Assembly: GCA_001599755.1 (NCBI GenBank)
Contig: BCHX01000012.1
Coordinates: 62,001-126,000, forward strand
Length of the DNA stretch: 64,000 bases
Direction: 5' to 3'
DNA from: Gliomastix tumulicola
Lineage: Eukaryota; Ascomycota; Sordariomycetes; Hypocreales; Bionectriaceae
Part shown: in pieces, positions 19,118 to 30,842 of the stretch
How positions within the stretch are numbered: position 1 is the first letter of the stretch
How the letters are laid out: each line of letters starts with the position of its first letter
Notes under the pieces: generated by a model
Seen by the model: the letters and a program-made list of their open reading frames with translations, nothing else
Databases searched by the model: none
What the model was told of the DNA's origin: nothing
Made by a program: the position numbers and the translations under genes

Positions 19118-21382
19118 TCATGTTTCTACCACGTTGATGAGACTGGTCAGGAACGCCTGGGCCGATGAGGTCAGACTCGAGACGATTCTGCCAGAAGCCT
19201 TTCCAGACCCTCTTCCCTCCAAGCCGTGCAAAGGCTTAGTCGAGGCTGCCAGAGACAATATACTCTGTGCAGCTTGTTGGCATATGTCGCGCGTGCGCAG
19301 AGCACCGGTAAAATGGCCCGAATCGCAAGGCACCTGTAAAAGGGTGCGCAGCACAGTGTAGTGGTACAACATGCTTTTGTGGCAAAGGAGAGAGAGAGAG
19401 AGAGAGAGAGAGAGGTCAGTATGGCGCCCCGGAAATGAAAGAAGGCTTCGGGCCACTACCCCGTTGTACGTACTGGGTGAAAGCGACGAGCTGCAGATCT
19501 TCGTCATCGGCGTCCCGGGCGGCGTTGGGTTTGGCGACGGTATCTGACTGATCTGCAATTACCTCGTTGTACCAGTCCAGATAGCGAAAGTAGAGCTGAG
19601 TCATGGCCTTGCTGGTGCTCACGTCGGTAACGGGCTGTGCTTGCGATCGTACGAGCCACTCAGTAAGCTGGACCATCCCAGAGAGCATACGCTGAGGACA
19701 GTGCCCAAGGACGCTATGTGTGGGCCCCTCGCCTGATTGAGTCTGTGTCACTACTAGAAGGCCTTTTGCAACAAGTAAGCGCTAGGACATACTCAATACG
19801 TAGGAGCTCAAGTCATCTGCCCGTCCTCCAATCTCGGTCGTCCAGCTCTTGGATATATCGACGAACGGCTTATCTGCAGTTTTTTGAGGAGGCATTGTTG
19901 GATTGACGCTCGTCAAATGGAGCAGTCTAAGTAGCCAATAAGATTAGTCCACATTCTATTGTCCATTTGTTGAGACACTCTCATGGAGCTAGCACCCCTG
20001 ATGCCTGCCTGTACTTGCCCGAAGTGGAGGGACATACGAACCTCTGGAGGATGACGGCACCGCGGTACGTGTCTATTCGAACGTTGCAATAGTCGCTGCC
20101 CGGCTCTGGTGCTGGCTCTCTTAGACAGAGGTCGGCTATCGCGACCACATACTCATCGGCAAATGCCTGAGCCTTGGAATCCTGTCCAAAGTTTGCGTGG
20201 TATAAGGCCAAGACGCCTATGGCTTGGATGTCGGGCAGAGTGAGCACAGACGCGTCATTCCACAGGCAAGCACTAGACTCCTGCAGGAAGAAGCCGCTGG
20301 CGGTATCGAGGCCCTCTTCTCTTGGGGTTTCCTGCGCCAAGTTGCTGCCCTGTCCATGCTGTCGCCATTGGCCTTCCTGCTCTCGCAACTTGGCGGCCAA
20401 CGCCAGAAGAGTGCTCAAAAGAGCAGGCGAGCAAAACTGTCTCTGGCTGCTGAAGTCGGATCTGAACTGCCTCTTGTTGACGACGCAGAGAGGGATCGCG
20501 TCCCACGACAGGACCGGCGAGACGAGGTCCAACGCACGTGACTTCATCCAGCGGGCGGTATTCAAGACAGTAGTAGTATGGGAGTCGCCAGAGTCCTGCT
20601 GTCCCCTAAGAATAGGTAACGATGCTTGGGCCTTTGCGTCGGATGCTGTCACGGGAGGATGCGGAGCGACACCATCAGAATATGTAGCGCCGTTGTATGC
20701 GAGATTGCCAGATACGTCGGCGTCTGTCTTTGGCGCGTATGATGGGACTCGGTCGCTGCTCGAGGGCCAGATATGTTGTGAGTCAGGAGTAGGGCTCGCG
20801 GATGGGGGGGAGGAGGAGGAAGAGGTCTCGGAGGTCGGATGCCGTGTGGAATATAGGTCGGACGAGGGGTCTGGCGTTGAGGTGTCTTTGTCTGTCGGTT
20901 GAAGGGGGTTGTTGCTGTTCTCGTGGCATTCGGCGAGTGTCCTGATGATGGAAGCTCTGGATTCTCCACGCCGAAGCAATTCGATGATGTAGTGGCTCAA
21001 GTCGCCAGCTGTCGCAGTCGTCTTTGCTTCTGATCGTAACGCGTCGATGAGCATATCTGCCTCGTGTAACTGCTGCTGGAGTTGTTGGATTCGGTCGCGC
21101 AATTTTGCCTTGGATTCAATCTCGGTACGATCGTAGAAGCATTCCAGCTGCTTCTCCCTGCAGCGACTGCAGTCATCTTTGCCATCACACTAGGTAGGGG
21201 AGAAACGTGTCAGCTTCAGCAGGGAAGAGACTGGGGGCCGCGCCGGGTGACGAAAGGGTAGACGGATAGAACGAGGGAGGGGGGGAAACGAAATTACCAG
21301 ACGAAGAAGCATGCCCTCTCACCTTGATCCTCTTCTTGCGGCAGCTATCGCATGCTCTGCGAACCGTTACGCGACGAGGCAT
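19118..21382 (-). CDS. Zn2Cys6 transcription factor (paralogue B), about 624 aa
   Basis: Exons on the minus strand: 21323-21382, 20042-21189, 19793-19926, 19474-19750, 19118-19373; 1,875 nt in frame. The start MPRRVTVRRACDSC matches paralogue A; an in-frame upstream ATG (21406) exists but would add residues the paralogue lacks. The zinc cluster CX2CX6CX5CX2CX6C is split after codon 20. Then a glutamine-rich coiled coil (RIQQLQQQLHEADMLIDAL), a long S/T/P linker, a middle homology region (SWDAIPLCVVNKRQF, QFCSPALLSTLLAL, LPDIQAIGVLALYHANFG) and a C-terminal part with YLDWYNEVI and LRTRDICQQAAQSILSL. Exon 2 uses a weaker GTTCGT donor supported by the paralogue's phase. The acceptor of exon 4 could be 3 nt earlier. 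Nuclear regulator, targets unknown. Confidence 0.82.
19388..19414. repeat. (GA/CT)n microsatellite inside an intron
   Basis: On the coding (minus) strand this is a CT run lying between the GTACGT donor at 19473 and the AAAG acceptor at 19374 of paralogue B, where it can serve as the polypyrimidine tract. Confidence 0.85.
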
Positions 21383-21955
21383 GCTGAATTGCTGTGCATG
21401 TGCCAAGGATTGTGGGCTTTGTGGTGATGACGATGCATATGACGAAGCGTTCTCACGAAGTTTGCCTTGGTGATTACTAGTACCTTATGATCAAAAGCAG
21501 ATGCACTTTGGAAGGTGCCATAGGCTCAACGGCAAAGGAGAAAGCAGGTACCTTCCCTAGGTAGTGGTTTGTTACCTACAGGGATGGACCATTACCTGGG
21601 TACCCTTTGATGTGAAGCCCATGCTGCTTTGTCACCCGTTCTCCTCCTTCCAAGGTTACTAATCTGTATGGCCGTGCAAGACGGCTGAGATGATTGGTCA
21701 ATGTGGCGCTCCCCCACAACGGAGGCGGCTCCGTTTGACGTGATTGGGCAGAACGTCCACGGATACGTCACCTACGCGCCTGTCTCCGTTCTAGGTTACA
21801 TTCACCAGAAGCCAGAACGCCCATCTTCACTCAGATGCCACTCATACTCGGCGAGCAGGGCAAAAGCATTCCATGGCGCACGTTTTACCCTTGCCGTGCC
21901 ATCATTACCACCCGCCCCGATCCACTAGCCGCCTATCATTGGCGGATTGGCAACC
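21383..21955. promoter_or_regulatory. bidirectional promoter between two Zn2Cys6 genes
   Basis: A 573-bp gap separates the divergent starts at 21382 (minus) and 21956 (plus). It includes TACTAGTA at 21475 and several CGG/CCG triplets that could be zinc-cluster binding half-sites, but no individual site can be proven by eye. Shared control of the two regulators is an inference from geometry. Confidence 0.45.
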
Positions 21956-24835
21956 ATGGACCGTCGTTTCCGGCCTCTGCGGCCCTTCGGACAGGCAGAG
22001 GGCGCAGGCGACAATCAGGAAGAGTTCTCAGTGCCAGCGCATCCAAGCCCATCACATGACTCCCCAGAGCTGAAGAAGCGGAGGACCAGCGTGGCCATTG
22101 CGTGCAACGAGTGTCGTCGGAGGAAGATCCGGGTGAGCATCTGCAAACCGATCAGCCCCTGTCCCCAGTCCATCCCTACCTACTCTAGAACATGTGCGAA
22201 ATCACAAGGGATGCTGCAGAACTTTTTCTGATACATGTTGTCCCCCACAGTGTGACGGCCAGCGGCCGACGTGCAACAATTGCATTGGTTTACGCAGCCA
22301 GTGTGATTATCGGGATGGCACGGCCCTATCATCAGAGTCGCGGAGACTCATCACTGAGACCATACGAATTCTCCATCGCCTGCCCACAACGGAGACCGTA
22401 CGGACTCTGAAAGAAATCGGCGAGGCGGACGCCATCACCATTATCACTACCCTCAGAGCTCGCGCTCAAGCTCAACCATCCACCAGCACGCCCGAGGACC
22501 CCGACGAGGTGGTGGCCGCCCTCGCCGTGGAGGAAAGTCCGGACAGCGAGTCCGACTTTCTCGAGCTCGAGTTGCACAACCCCGTCGCATATCCCGCCAC
22601 CTCCAGCGTCTCGAGGGCGGAATCCGATCAATTTGAGGCGGGCTCGCACAAGACCTCGTCGCATTCCTCCGGAAATGGCACCGCAGCGCCATCCTTGTAA
22701 GAGACGCCCAGTCTGACTTGACATTACAAGAACGTACCTTGAAGTGAACAGCGACGTTTTTTTTCATTCTCTTTCCTTTTTCTTTTTTCTTGTCTCTTAC
22801 GTCTCTACTCTCGTCACGACTAGCACCAAAGCACGGCAATTCATCATCAACTCCTCCTATCACCATCCATTCTTCAATGCAATTGTTCGCTGATCAGAAG
22901 CTTCCGCAGCTCTAGACCAGACTCGCTTTCGCCCTCGGCCCCTGGAACAACGCCCGACCGCTACACGACAAATGAACCCCTTCTATCACTGAACCCAAGA
23001 GCTCACGAGCGGCGGCGCCAAGAGCCCAAGCAGCTCTGCGACTCGCGTCTAAAGAACCTCGACATCTCGCGATGGACCGTCATCGATATCGATAATATGT
23101 TGGCGGCAAGATGCATCTCGCTCTACCTCGAAACCGACCATCCGTTACTAGGATACTTCGACTCAGACCTCTTCATTTCTGACCTGGTGCCGGGGCAAGG
23201 GGCACGCAGTAATAGCCAGAGAGCGTATCAGCACTGCTCGCCTCTGTTAGTCAATGCTCTGCTGTACTGGGCTTGCGTACGTATATGTCTCTACACAGCA
23301 TGGCACCCTAACCAGCCGCCGTGGCTAACACAGCTAACCCTTTCCTTGCGAGGTTTAGCAAATGTATAGTTCGATCGATGCCCGGGCGGGCAACGTGGCG
23401 ATAGACTTTTGCGCCGAGGCGGAGAGACTGTGGAAGCAGGAGCGGGAAGAGGAGGAATCGTTCGACTCCGTACTCAACATTGCGGCGGCCCAGTTCCTGT
23501 GCCTGGGCTACCTTGGCCAGGGAAGGAATCACATGGTCCTTACCTACCTGAACGAGGCCACTTCCATGGGCAGACGGATGGGGTTGTCTGGGGGAGAGAA
23601 CAGCGGCCTAGCGGCGGATGTGTCAGTTGTCGAGACGGACACACAACAGGAGCTTGATGATGCAAACTTTGGGCGAGAATCGCGGAGGGCACGCATGTTT
23701 GCAGCATGGGGCGTCTTCAATTTCGCCACGTACGGAAATCCCCTTTCTCGGATCTGATCTGAGCTGATCTGATCTGATCATTATTGTGTGGTACTTGGTA
23801 CGCTAACGCAGAACCCTCGCATCTCTTCTAGGCTCATGTCACTCTTCTACCGCCAACCCGGCATGGACATTCCCTTCAGCCCGCCTTCTCTGCCCATCCC
23901 CAGACTTCCGCCCTCGGCCTCGTCGACAGACTATATGGGGCAGACGTTCCATCACCTCTGCCGCTTCTGGAGCATCGTGCACGAGGTCAGCCTTGAATAC
24001 CATGGCTCTGGCCAGTCACCTTGGGCCTCGGGGGCCACTCTGCGCTTTGCCGAGTTCAAGTTCCGCGAGCTGCTTGCCTGGAGTAACAGCCTCCCGTCTC
24101 CGCTATCTTCAGAGCACAGCAACCGTCCACACCATGTCAAGATAATGCAGTACGTGAACCCCAGCCCTGCCTGCTTGTCCCTCCTTCTTGCTCGTGCCTC
24201 TATTGGTTAGCACTTGTGAAAACGCTGACTTGTCCTATCCCAGCCTCTGGTTCCACGCCGCCATACTCGACATATTCCGCCCCTTTGTCTACGACTCGGC
24301 AGACCGCGACAGGCGCCTGCGGACGTTTGCGGGCGACAGCATCACGCCGCAGGTCGTCTACGACGGCTCGACGACGCGCCTGAAGCGCCTCATCCTCGAC
24401 TACCGGAAGCACTACATCTCGTCCACGTACACCATCCTCTGGCACACGGCGCTCCTGTACGCCGCCAACGCGATCCTCGAGTCGACCGAGATCGAGCAGG
24501 AGAAGTGGTATCCCTACATCCTGCTCATCCTGTACGGCTACGTGCGCCTGAGCGGCACGTGGCGCGTGGCCAAGGCCGTGTCCAAGGGCCTCCTGTCCAT
24601 GATCGTGGGCAGGGGCGACATGTCGAGCGAGGTGGCATGGAGGATCATGGGTGATCTGGACAGCGACGACCTGGACGGCGACGACCTGGAGGAGGCGACG
24701 GAGCAGATCAGGGCGACCTTCATGCTGGACCTCCGAAAGGCCGTGGACGAGCCGGACACGTCGACGGTGGAGAAGCTGGCAGAGGACTTTGAAGGGAACG
24801 CCATGATGATGGAGTACACGAATGTCATGAACTGA
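21956..24835 (+). CDS. Zn2Cys6 transcription factor, NIT4/NirA-like, 760 aa
   Basis: Exons 21956-22132, 22251-22696, 22898-23276, 23359-23729, 23832-24149, 24244-24835; phases agree (2,283 nt). Residues about 40-80 hold the zinc cluster (RRTSVAIACNECRRRKIR then CDGQRPTCNNCIGLRSQC), split by intron 1 before the third Cys. A leucine-containing helix follows. The fungal-specific middle domain spans exons 3-5 (YLETDHPLLGYFDSDLF, HCSPLLVNALLYWAC, AAQFLCLGYLGQGRNHM, YLNEATSMGRRMGL). Exon 6 carries HYISSTYTILWHTALLYAANAIL and an acidic DLDSDDLDGDDLEE tail segment. The second intron (201 nt) is the least certain; the obvious shorter acceptor at 22822 leads to a stop. Probable nuclear pathway regulator. 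Confidence 0.83.
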
Positions 24836-24994
24836 TGAAAGAAATGGCTGCTACCCCTTAGCACGAAGGGAAGCAAGGCGTTTGCATATGCGAGAAGAGC
24901 GAGCAGACCAAGTTCAACAGCGACCTATCAGATTCTTCAGGAGGTACGTAAGTACCAGTGCCTACTACCTACCTGCGCTGATGAGTCGAGTCAG

Positions 24995-26947
24995 TCAGTA
25001 CAAGTCGAAGACCGTTTCCTCCACGCCAGGTACTCCGATGAGCTCCCCCCTCATTGCGCCGTGCACATAGGCATCCCCGACGACGACGTATCCTGGCCTG
25101 TCATCACCCTCCTCGTCTCTCCTGCGGAGGATCAAGCACCGATCCAGCCCGTACAGAGCCACGGCCACGTCCCCCGGCCGGCAGGCGTACGCGCCCAAGC
25201 CCATTGAGGGCTTCCCCGTTGCGAGCACGGTCGTGAAAAACGTGCGTCCGTGCATGGCCTCGTGCCACTGCAGGACGAAGCGGTACACAGCCATCTGGAG
25301 CCTGCTATACTGCTCCAGCTCGGGGTGGAAGTCGTCCGGGAGATGCTCCAGCTCGAAGTAGAACTTGCTCTGGTCGCCCAGCTCGTCCGGGGCGGGAGAC
25401 AGGAAGCGGCCGTCAGGGAGATCGAGCGTGTCCATGACGAGCGTCCGCCAGAAGATGTCGTAGGCGTCGCTGCCGTACTCAGTCCAGACGTCGTGGGCGA
25501 AGACACGCAGCGCGGCCGCCCAGGCAATGACGGGGTTCTCGCGGTCGGAGACAGGATCGTCACTGTCCGTAACTTGCCAGTTCCATGCCCCGATCACGTC
25601 GCCCACGGTCCCGACAACGACGCCTTTGGCCCGCATCACCGCCCCAGCAGTCGAATCACCAGTGGCATCATCAGCCTGGGTGTCAGTTTGAGTATCAACA
25701 AACGCCACCTCTGCGTGTCTCTCTTTACCACCAGCCCAGAAGTGCCCAAACAGCCCGGAGACACCGCCTCCAATGGCCGCGTTGTGCTGAGCGTGGATCT
25801 CGGGCGTCCAGCTGGGCGTGGCAGGACATGGACACTTGCGGTTCGAGAAGGCAAACGACAGCTTACGGTCCCTGCGCACGAAGAACTTCACGTACTCGGC
25901 CATCACCCGCCCCGTCGTCTTGGTGTAATCCGGCGTCATCACGGTAGCACGATCCTCAACAGACGCCAACCCGAGCAGAGAGTACAGCTTGTCCCGGTCG
26001 TCCGTGGCATCGAGCGGCGTGACAATGCTCAGCAGCCGCGGCAGCGGCAACGGCTTCTCAGAGACCTGCGACAGCAGCTGCACCATCCGCGACCCGCGGG
26101 GGCTGCGGTCAGTGATCCTCTGCACGTGCGCGTTCATCGGCGCCTGGAAATCGTCAAACTCGCCGCGCATGGAGCCGCCCGTGCGCATCAGCGCCTGCAG
26201 AGCCTCGTGCGCCACCAGGAACTGGCCCTTGCTGATCTGAGAATGCCCGCACAGAATGGTACACGGCCTCGACTGCCCATCCATATCACGGCACGCGAGC
26301 TCCTGCAGAATCCAGACGCGCGACCAGTACGGCCGGTCCAGAAACGCCCAGTACGCGGTCCAGTTCTGCCGCCGCACGTCGAAGCCGAGGTCCGCGATGA
26401 CCGCCGCGACTGACTTCCCGTCCGGGTGGCCGTGCTCGAGCAACGGGCGGACGGCGTGCATGTTCAGACTCAAAAAGTCCGTGAACTCGTCCATCAGCCT
26501 CAACGCCTCGTCGCTGTCGTCGGCCGCCTCGCCCGTCCAGGCCAGCACGTGCGCCGCGCGGCTGTAGATGTCGAACATCCTCTGCACCTGCGCGCCCCTC
26601 TCCCGCACGTCGTCCTGGTTGATGCACAAGGAATCGACCCAGAAGACGGCGGTGCCTGTCTCGAAGCGCAGGTAGCGCAGCGCGGTCTCAAGATTCGCCG
26701 TCACATCGAAAGCCACGCCCTCGACCCGGATGCGCCGGCAGTCAGAGGCGCCGCCGGCGGGTCCCCAGACGTAAGATAAGGCGTCGTATTGCGGGGGTTC
26801 GTTGAGGCTGGCATATCGGAGGTTGCACTCGATGGCATCGCACCACCGTCCGGGTTCGAGCTCGAGCAGACGGATCTGGTTGTCGCCGAGGGGGCGGTAG
26901 ACGCCGCCGGGCTTCTCAGGCTGACCGACCGCCGCAGGATCAGCCAT
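24995..26947 (-). CDS. HET-domain (heterokaryon incompatibility) protein, 650 aa
   Basis: Single exon. Start chosen at MADPAAVG; upstream in-frame ATG at 27019 would add 24 residues without homology. The HET domain occupies about residues 50-215, with hallmark blocks YDALSYVWG (55-62), FWVDSLCINQDD (102-113) with QRMFDIYSRA, and a downstream LYSLLGL/PDYTK block. The C-terminal part ends with RPGDVAVALYGLDRCLILRR...GYVVVGDAYVHG, typical of fungal HET proteins. Such proteins trigger cell death after fusion of unlike hyphae or act in innate-immune-like signalling; whether this one does is not known. It lies tail to tail with the regulator ending at 24835. Codon use is strongly GC3-biased, giving long spurious antisense frames. 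Confidence 0.92.
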   Translation of the reverse strand: MADPAAVGQPEKPGGVYRPLGDNQIRLLELEPGRWCDAIECNLRYASLNEPPQYDALSYVWGPAGGASDCRRIRVEGVAFDVTANLETALRYLRFETGTAVFWVDSLCINQDDVRERGAQVQRMFDIYSRAAHVLAWTGEAADDSDEALRLMDEFTDFLSLNMHAVRPLLEHGHPDGKSVAAVIADLGFDVRRQNWTAYWAFLDRPYWSRVWILQELACRDMDGQSRPCTILCGHSQISKGQFLVAHEALQALMRTGGSMRGEFDDFQAPMNAHVQRITDRSPRGSRMVQLLSQVSEKPLPLPRLLSIVTPLDATDDRDKLYSLLGLASVEDRATVMTPDYTKTTGRVMAEYVKFFVRRDRKLSFAFSNRKCPCPATPSWTPEIHAQHNAAIGGGVSGLFGHFWAGGKERHAEVAFVDTQTDTQADDATGDSTAGAVMRAKGVVVGTVGDVIGAWNWQVTDSDDPVSDRENPVIAWAAALRVFAHDVWTEYGSDAYDIFWRTLVMDTLDLPDGRFLSPAPDELGDQSKFYFELEHLPDDFHPELEQYSRLQMAVYRFVLQWHEAMHGRTFFTTVLATGKPSMGLGAYACRPGDVAVALYGLDRCLILRRRDEEGDDRPGYVVVGDAYVHGAMRGELIGVPGVEETVFDLY

Positions 26948-28932
26948 GGTATTTCCGGCACGGCAGGTGTCAGGCGCTAGAGGAGAGGGATCTGCCGAAG
27001 ATGAGGCGAAAAGACACACACCTTGCTGGCCCCTGTCTGTTTGGCGATGACCAGATCTGGAATACGTTGATATTGGGTTGTGGAACGCCCGTGGCTTGCG
27101 TCGTTAGTTGGCTTGAGGCTCGTGCGCGCACACTGCACTGCACTGCACAGCAAGCGCCAACTGCGGGCGGGGAAAAGATTCGAACGGGTCTCTAGCATTG
27201 TCCGACGGTAAGCAGTCACGGCAACGAAACACAGATGAGGAGGGGGGGCACAGCTGCGGGGAGTTTCGGGGGCCAAGGATAGGATGCCCCCCCTGTGATT
27301 ACGCGCCCGGGCAGAGCCAGGCCCTGGACACCGAAGACTCGACGAGCTCAGCCGAGCCGTACATTATCCGAGAGGGTGGGCAGCAGACATCGCCTAATTA
27401 ATAACGGTTGTGCATTGTGCATTCTGCAGCATGTACATAATGTGCCAGAGCGGGGGTTATCGCGGAGGATTTGGCTGATCCTGGGCCAATGGCAGCAGCC
27501 ATAAGCTGACCTCCATGTCAGACTGAGGCACACGCGCGATTTGGCCGACAGCTGCACGACAGACAGTCAGTCAGTCAGTCACACAATCCCATTCACAGAT
27601 TAACCGGCACACACTCGTTGTGCCTCCACAGAAGCACAGATTAAACGACACACACATACCTTGAACCTCCACAAGCCAGTGAGGCCTTGTACACGCCGCA
27701 GAACATCGCGATAGTAGAGACTAGAGAGAGGCACAGCACAACTCCCAGAAGGCGCGCGTGGAGCCTGGAAATCCACGATAACTTGCAGATTATCGTCAGG
27801 CCTGGACCGACCCATCTCACATCCATCTCGCTAAATTCTTCCTGGACTAACGCTAGCTCCCGTCCGGGCGGAAATGCGGAGATCTCAAGGTCAGTTCGGC
27901 TTCCCTCCCGAACGGAAGACTTTCAGTCCTCGTACTTGGACTTCAAGCCCAACAGCTTACTGATTTGGGAGAATAGATGGGAGAGGTCGGCGTCTGTTTC
28001 TCCAGCACACACACACAAGTAACGCAGATAAGAGAGACACTCGGGATGGTGTGCTCTAAGCACTGGCTAGCTCGCTGTGCGGAAGTTCTTCGGTTCAGCG
28101 CACTGGCGCGTGGGATTGCCTCTTTCTGGTAATAGCCGAGCCCGCTTCAGAGCGTCCTCAGTGGGCATCCAGTTGGTTGTCCCGGTGGTTGGGTCGTCTG
28201 CTTGGGGTAATGCCCGAGTTTCTTGCATGTCTGCGCGGGCTTTCGCCTGCGGGAGAAGGTCGGCAGATTTTCGCAGGAGCTGATAGGCGAGTTGGCTCCT
28301 CCTCACCCTCCCTCTTTGCCTGACCGGCCCCTCACATCGGCGTCTGCTTGGGGCAATGGCCGAGTTGGCTGCCAGCCCAGAGACAGGTCCTTTGTTCGCT
28401 TGTCGAGACAGCCCGTCAGAAGCGCTTCCTGCAGACCTCCTTCGTCCCGAGGAAGCCGGGCGCGCGCGCGCAGTGGCATCGACGGGCTGCCTATCAGGCC
28501 ATTTCCACGGTCCAATGAGGGCCTTGATACGCCGCATCCACGCCGGCACGCTATCGATGTGTCAGGAAGGGGGCTGATACGATGCAGCCAGCCAGCCAGG
28601 CCATGTCTGCCGCTTCCGCTGAATCCGGGTACCGGTTTCAAGCAAGCAGCAGCGCGCGCGTCCGATGGCTGGCTGGCGCAAGGAAGGAAGGCGGCTTCCT
28701 CGGGAATGCAGATGGCGATCGCTGTGAGCCTGTTTGTTGGCGTGCGTGCGTGCATACGTGCGTGCTTGCGTGCGTGCGTATCTAATCAGGGCGGCCGGGA
28801 CTCCTTATATATTTCCCCCCCCTCCTCCAGACCTTCCAAGACCCAATCTCAGAACAACCCATTCGCTTCCATTCACACTCGTGAGCAGCAGCAGTCTTGT
28901 GGACAGTTCTGAGAGCAGTTCGACACGACAAA
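26948..28932. other. intergenic, 2 kb, GC-rich and repetitive
   Basis: No convincing gene. Both strands show mid-length ORFs at 28067-28912 but none has recognisable content and they compete with one another. Items seen: a TCAG/CAGT tetranucleotide run near 27568-27580, a direct repeat (GTCTGCTTGGGGYAATG at about 28196 and 28343), a TGCG microsatellite (28740-28779) and TATATAT near 28806, about 125 bp before the P450 start. Confidence 0.5.
28740..28779. repeat. (TGCG)n-like microsatellite
   Basis: Imperfect tandem CGTG/TGCG units over about 40 bp in the upstream region of the P450 gene, followed by a TATA-like element near 28806. Confidence 0.8.
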
Positions 28933-30842
28933 ATGGCTACCGTGGAGCAACTCACCCAACCCCATCTCGCCGCCGGCCTGATTGGCGTCGCCGCCCACCA
29001 GGTCGTCTTCCGCCATGGAGAGTGGACGGGCCAGGCGCACGCCATCCTCTTCAGCCATGCCCTCGCCCTGTTTGCCGGCCTCGCTGCCGCCTTCGTCCGA
29101 TCCTACCCCATCTTCGAGGTCTTCCGCGTGGCTGGTGCCTACCTCGCCGGTCTCTACGGCAGCATGCTGATCTACCGTGCCTTCTTCCACCGTCTTCACA
29201 ACTTCACCGGTCCCTTCGGCGCCAGGCTGAGCAAGCTCTGGATGGCCAGGCGCTCGCTGCGCAAGCTGCACATGTTCAAGGAGATCCAGGACCTGCACCA
29301 GCAGTATGGTGACTACGTCCGTGTTGGTGAGTAGTAGTAGAGGATTCTTGGAGGAGGAGGACCCCGAGACACACCGTCTGCAAAATCAATCATTGACTTA
29401 CTTACTTACTGACACACACGCACCCACCAGGCCCCCAGGAGCTCTCCATTGCCGACCCCGAGGCTGTTGAGGCCATCTACAGCACCAAGTCGACCGTCAC
29501 CAAGGGCTCCTACTACACCATCTTCGAGCCCCTCGTCTCCCTCCAGTCCACCCGTGACAAGACCGAGCACAACAAGCGCCGCAAGGTCTGGGACCAGGGC
29601 TTCTCCATCAAGGGTGAGCATGAACAACGAAGAAGACCCTGCTCTGCAACAAATGTGCAGCAACAACTGACAACAGACAGCCCTCTCTGGCTACAACAGC
29701 CGTGTGTCCACCGCCATCGCTGAGCTCCTCGAGGTCATCGACCGCGACCACAAGAACCCCATCAACGTGACCGAGTGGTTCAGCTACATGACGTTTGACA
29801 TCATGGAGGACCTCACCTTCAACCGCAAGTCCAACCTGCTCAAGAACAGCGGCGAGGCCTACATCTTCCAGACCATCCGCGGCTTCACCATGGGCCTCGC
29901 CGTCTCGTACCACATCCCCTGGATCTCGGGCCTGCTCCGCCGCACCCCCATCCTCAACCGTGATCTCCACGTCTTCCAGCAGTGGATGTCGGACCGCATC
30001 GACGACCGTGCCAAGAACGAGCCCCAGGAGCCCGATATCTTCGGCTGGGTCCTCAACGACTACCTCAAGGGCCCCAAGACGGCCCGCGACCGCCTGCACC
30101 TCATCGGCGACGGCCAGCTGTCCGTCGTCGCCGGCTCCGACACCGTCGCCCAGCCCCTCGTCTGGCTCTTCTTCGAGCTCGCCCACAACCCGGCCTTTGT
30201 CCGCAAGCTGCGCGAGGAGCTCAAGACCATCCCCGACCTCCAGCCCGAGAACCTCCAGAACTGCGAGTACCTCGACGCCCTCATCAACGAGACCCTCCGC
30301 CTGCACCCTCCCATCATCTCCGGCACCCAGCGCAAGACCCCCCCTGAGGGCCTCGTCATTGGCGACAACCACATCCCCGGCGACACCATCGTCATGGTTC
30401 CCACCTACACCGTCTGCCGCGGTAAGTACTATAGGCATCAAGCGAGAGTCGACAATGACAGAGAGAGAGAGAGAGAGAGACGCTGACAACGGACCAGACG
30501 AGCGCTGCTTCGTCCAGCCCAACGAGTACATCCCTGAGCGCTGGACCACCCGCCCCGACATGATCAAGAACAAGTCGGTCTTCATCCCCTTCAACGCCGG
30601 TAAGTCCCATCCCACCACTCCTTGCCTTGACTCAAACACTGACAGCTTTCTTAGGCCAGTACACCTGCGTTGGCAAGCGCCTGGCCATGCAGGAGCTCCG
30701 CCAGGCCACCGCCGAGATCCTCACCCGCTACGACATCAAGCACGCCCCCAGCCACAACCGCGAGTCGTTCCTCCAGGGCAAGCAGGACGTCTTCGTCCTG
30801 AGCTGCGGCCCCATGCCCCTCATCTTCACTCCTCTCGAGTAA
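28933..30842 (+). CDS. cytochrome P450 monooxygenase, 535 aa
   Basis: Exons 28933-29326, 29431-29613, 29681-30421, 30498-30599, 30655-30842; phases agree (1,608 nt). Three hydrophobic N-terminal segments within the first 85 residues predict an ER membrane anchor. The I-helix oxygen-activation site is AGSDT, the K-helix ExxR is ETLR, the PERF-like block is YIPERW, and the heme loop is FNAGQYTCVGKRLA with the cysteine thiolate ligand, so all catalytic landmarks are present and the length is typical. Intron 4's donor and acceptor flank the heme loop. The family and substrate cannot be assigned by eye. A (GA)n run (30461-30480) lies in intron 3 and another GA-rich stretch in the 3' flank. It is convergent with the PSST-like gene. 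Confidence 0.92.

Noticed and set aside
25250..26413. 387-aa plus-strand ORF
   Set aside because: It is the antisense of the HET-domain gene; strong GC3 bias leaves the opposite strand open. Its R/H/P-rich text has no domain.
28067..28912. several overlapping 140-230 aa ORFs on both strands
   Set aside because: High GC keeps all frames open; none has family features or splice structure, and they exclude each other.
29608..30639. 343-aa minus-strand ORF
   Set aside because: Antisense shadow of the P450 exons; it is V/D/G/E-rich low-complexity text and crosses P450 introns.
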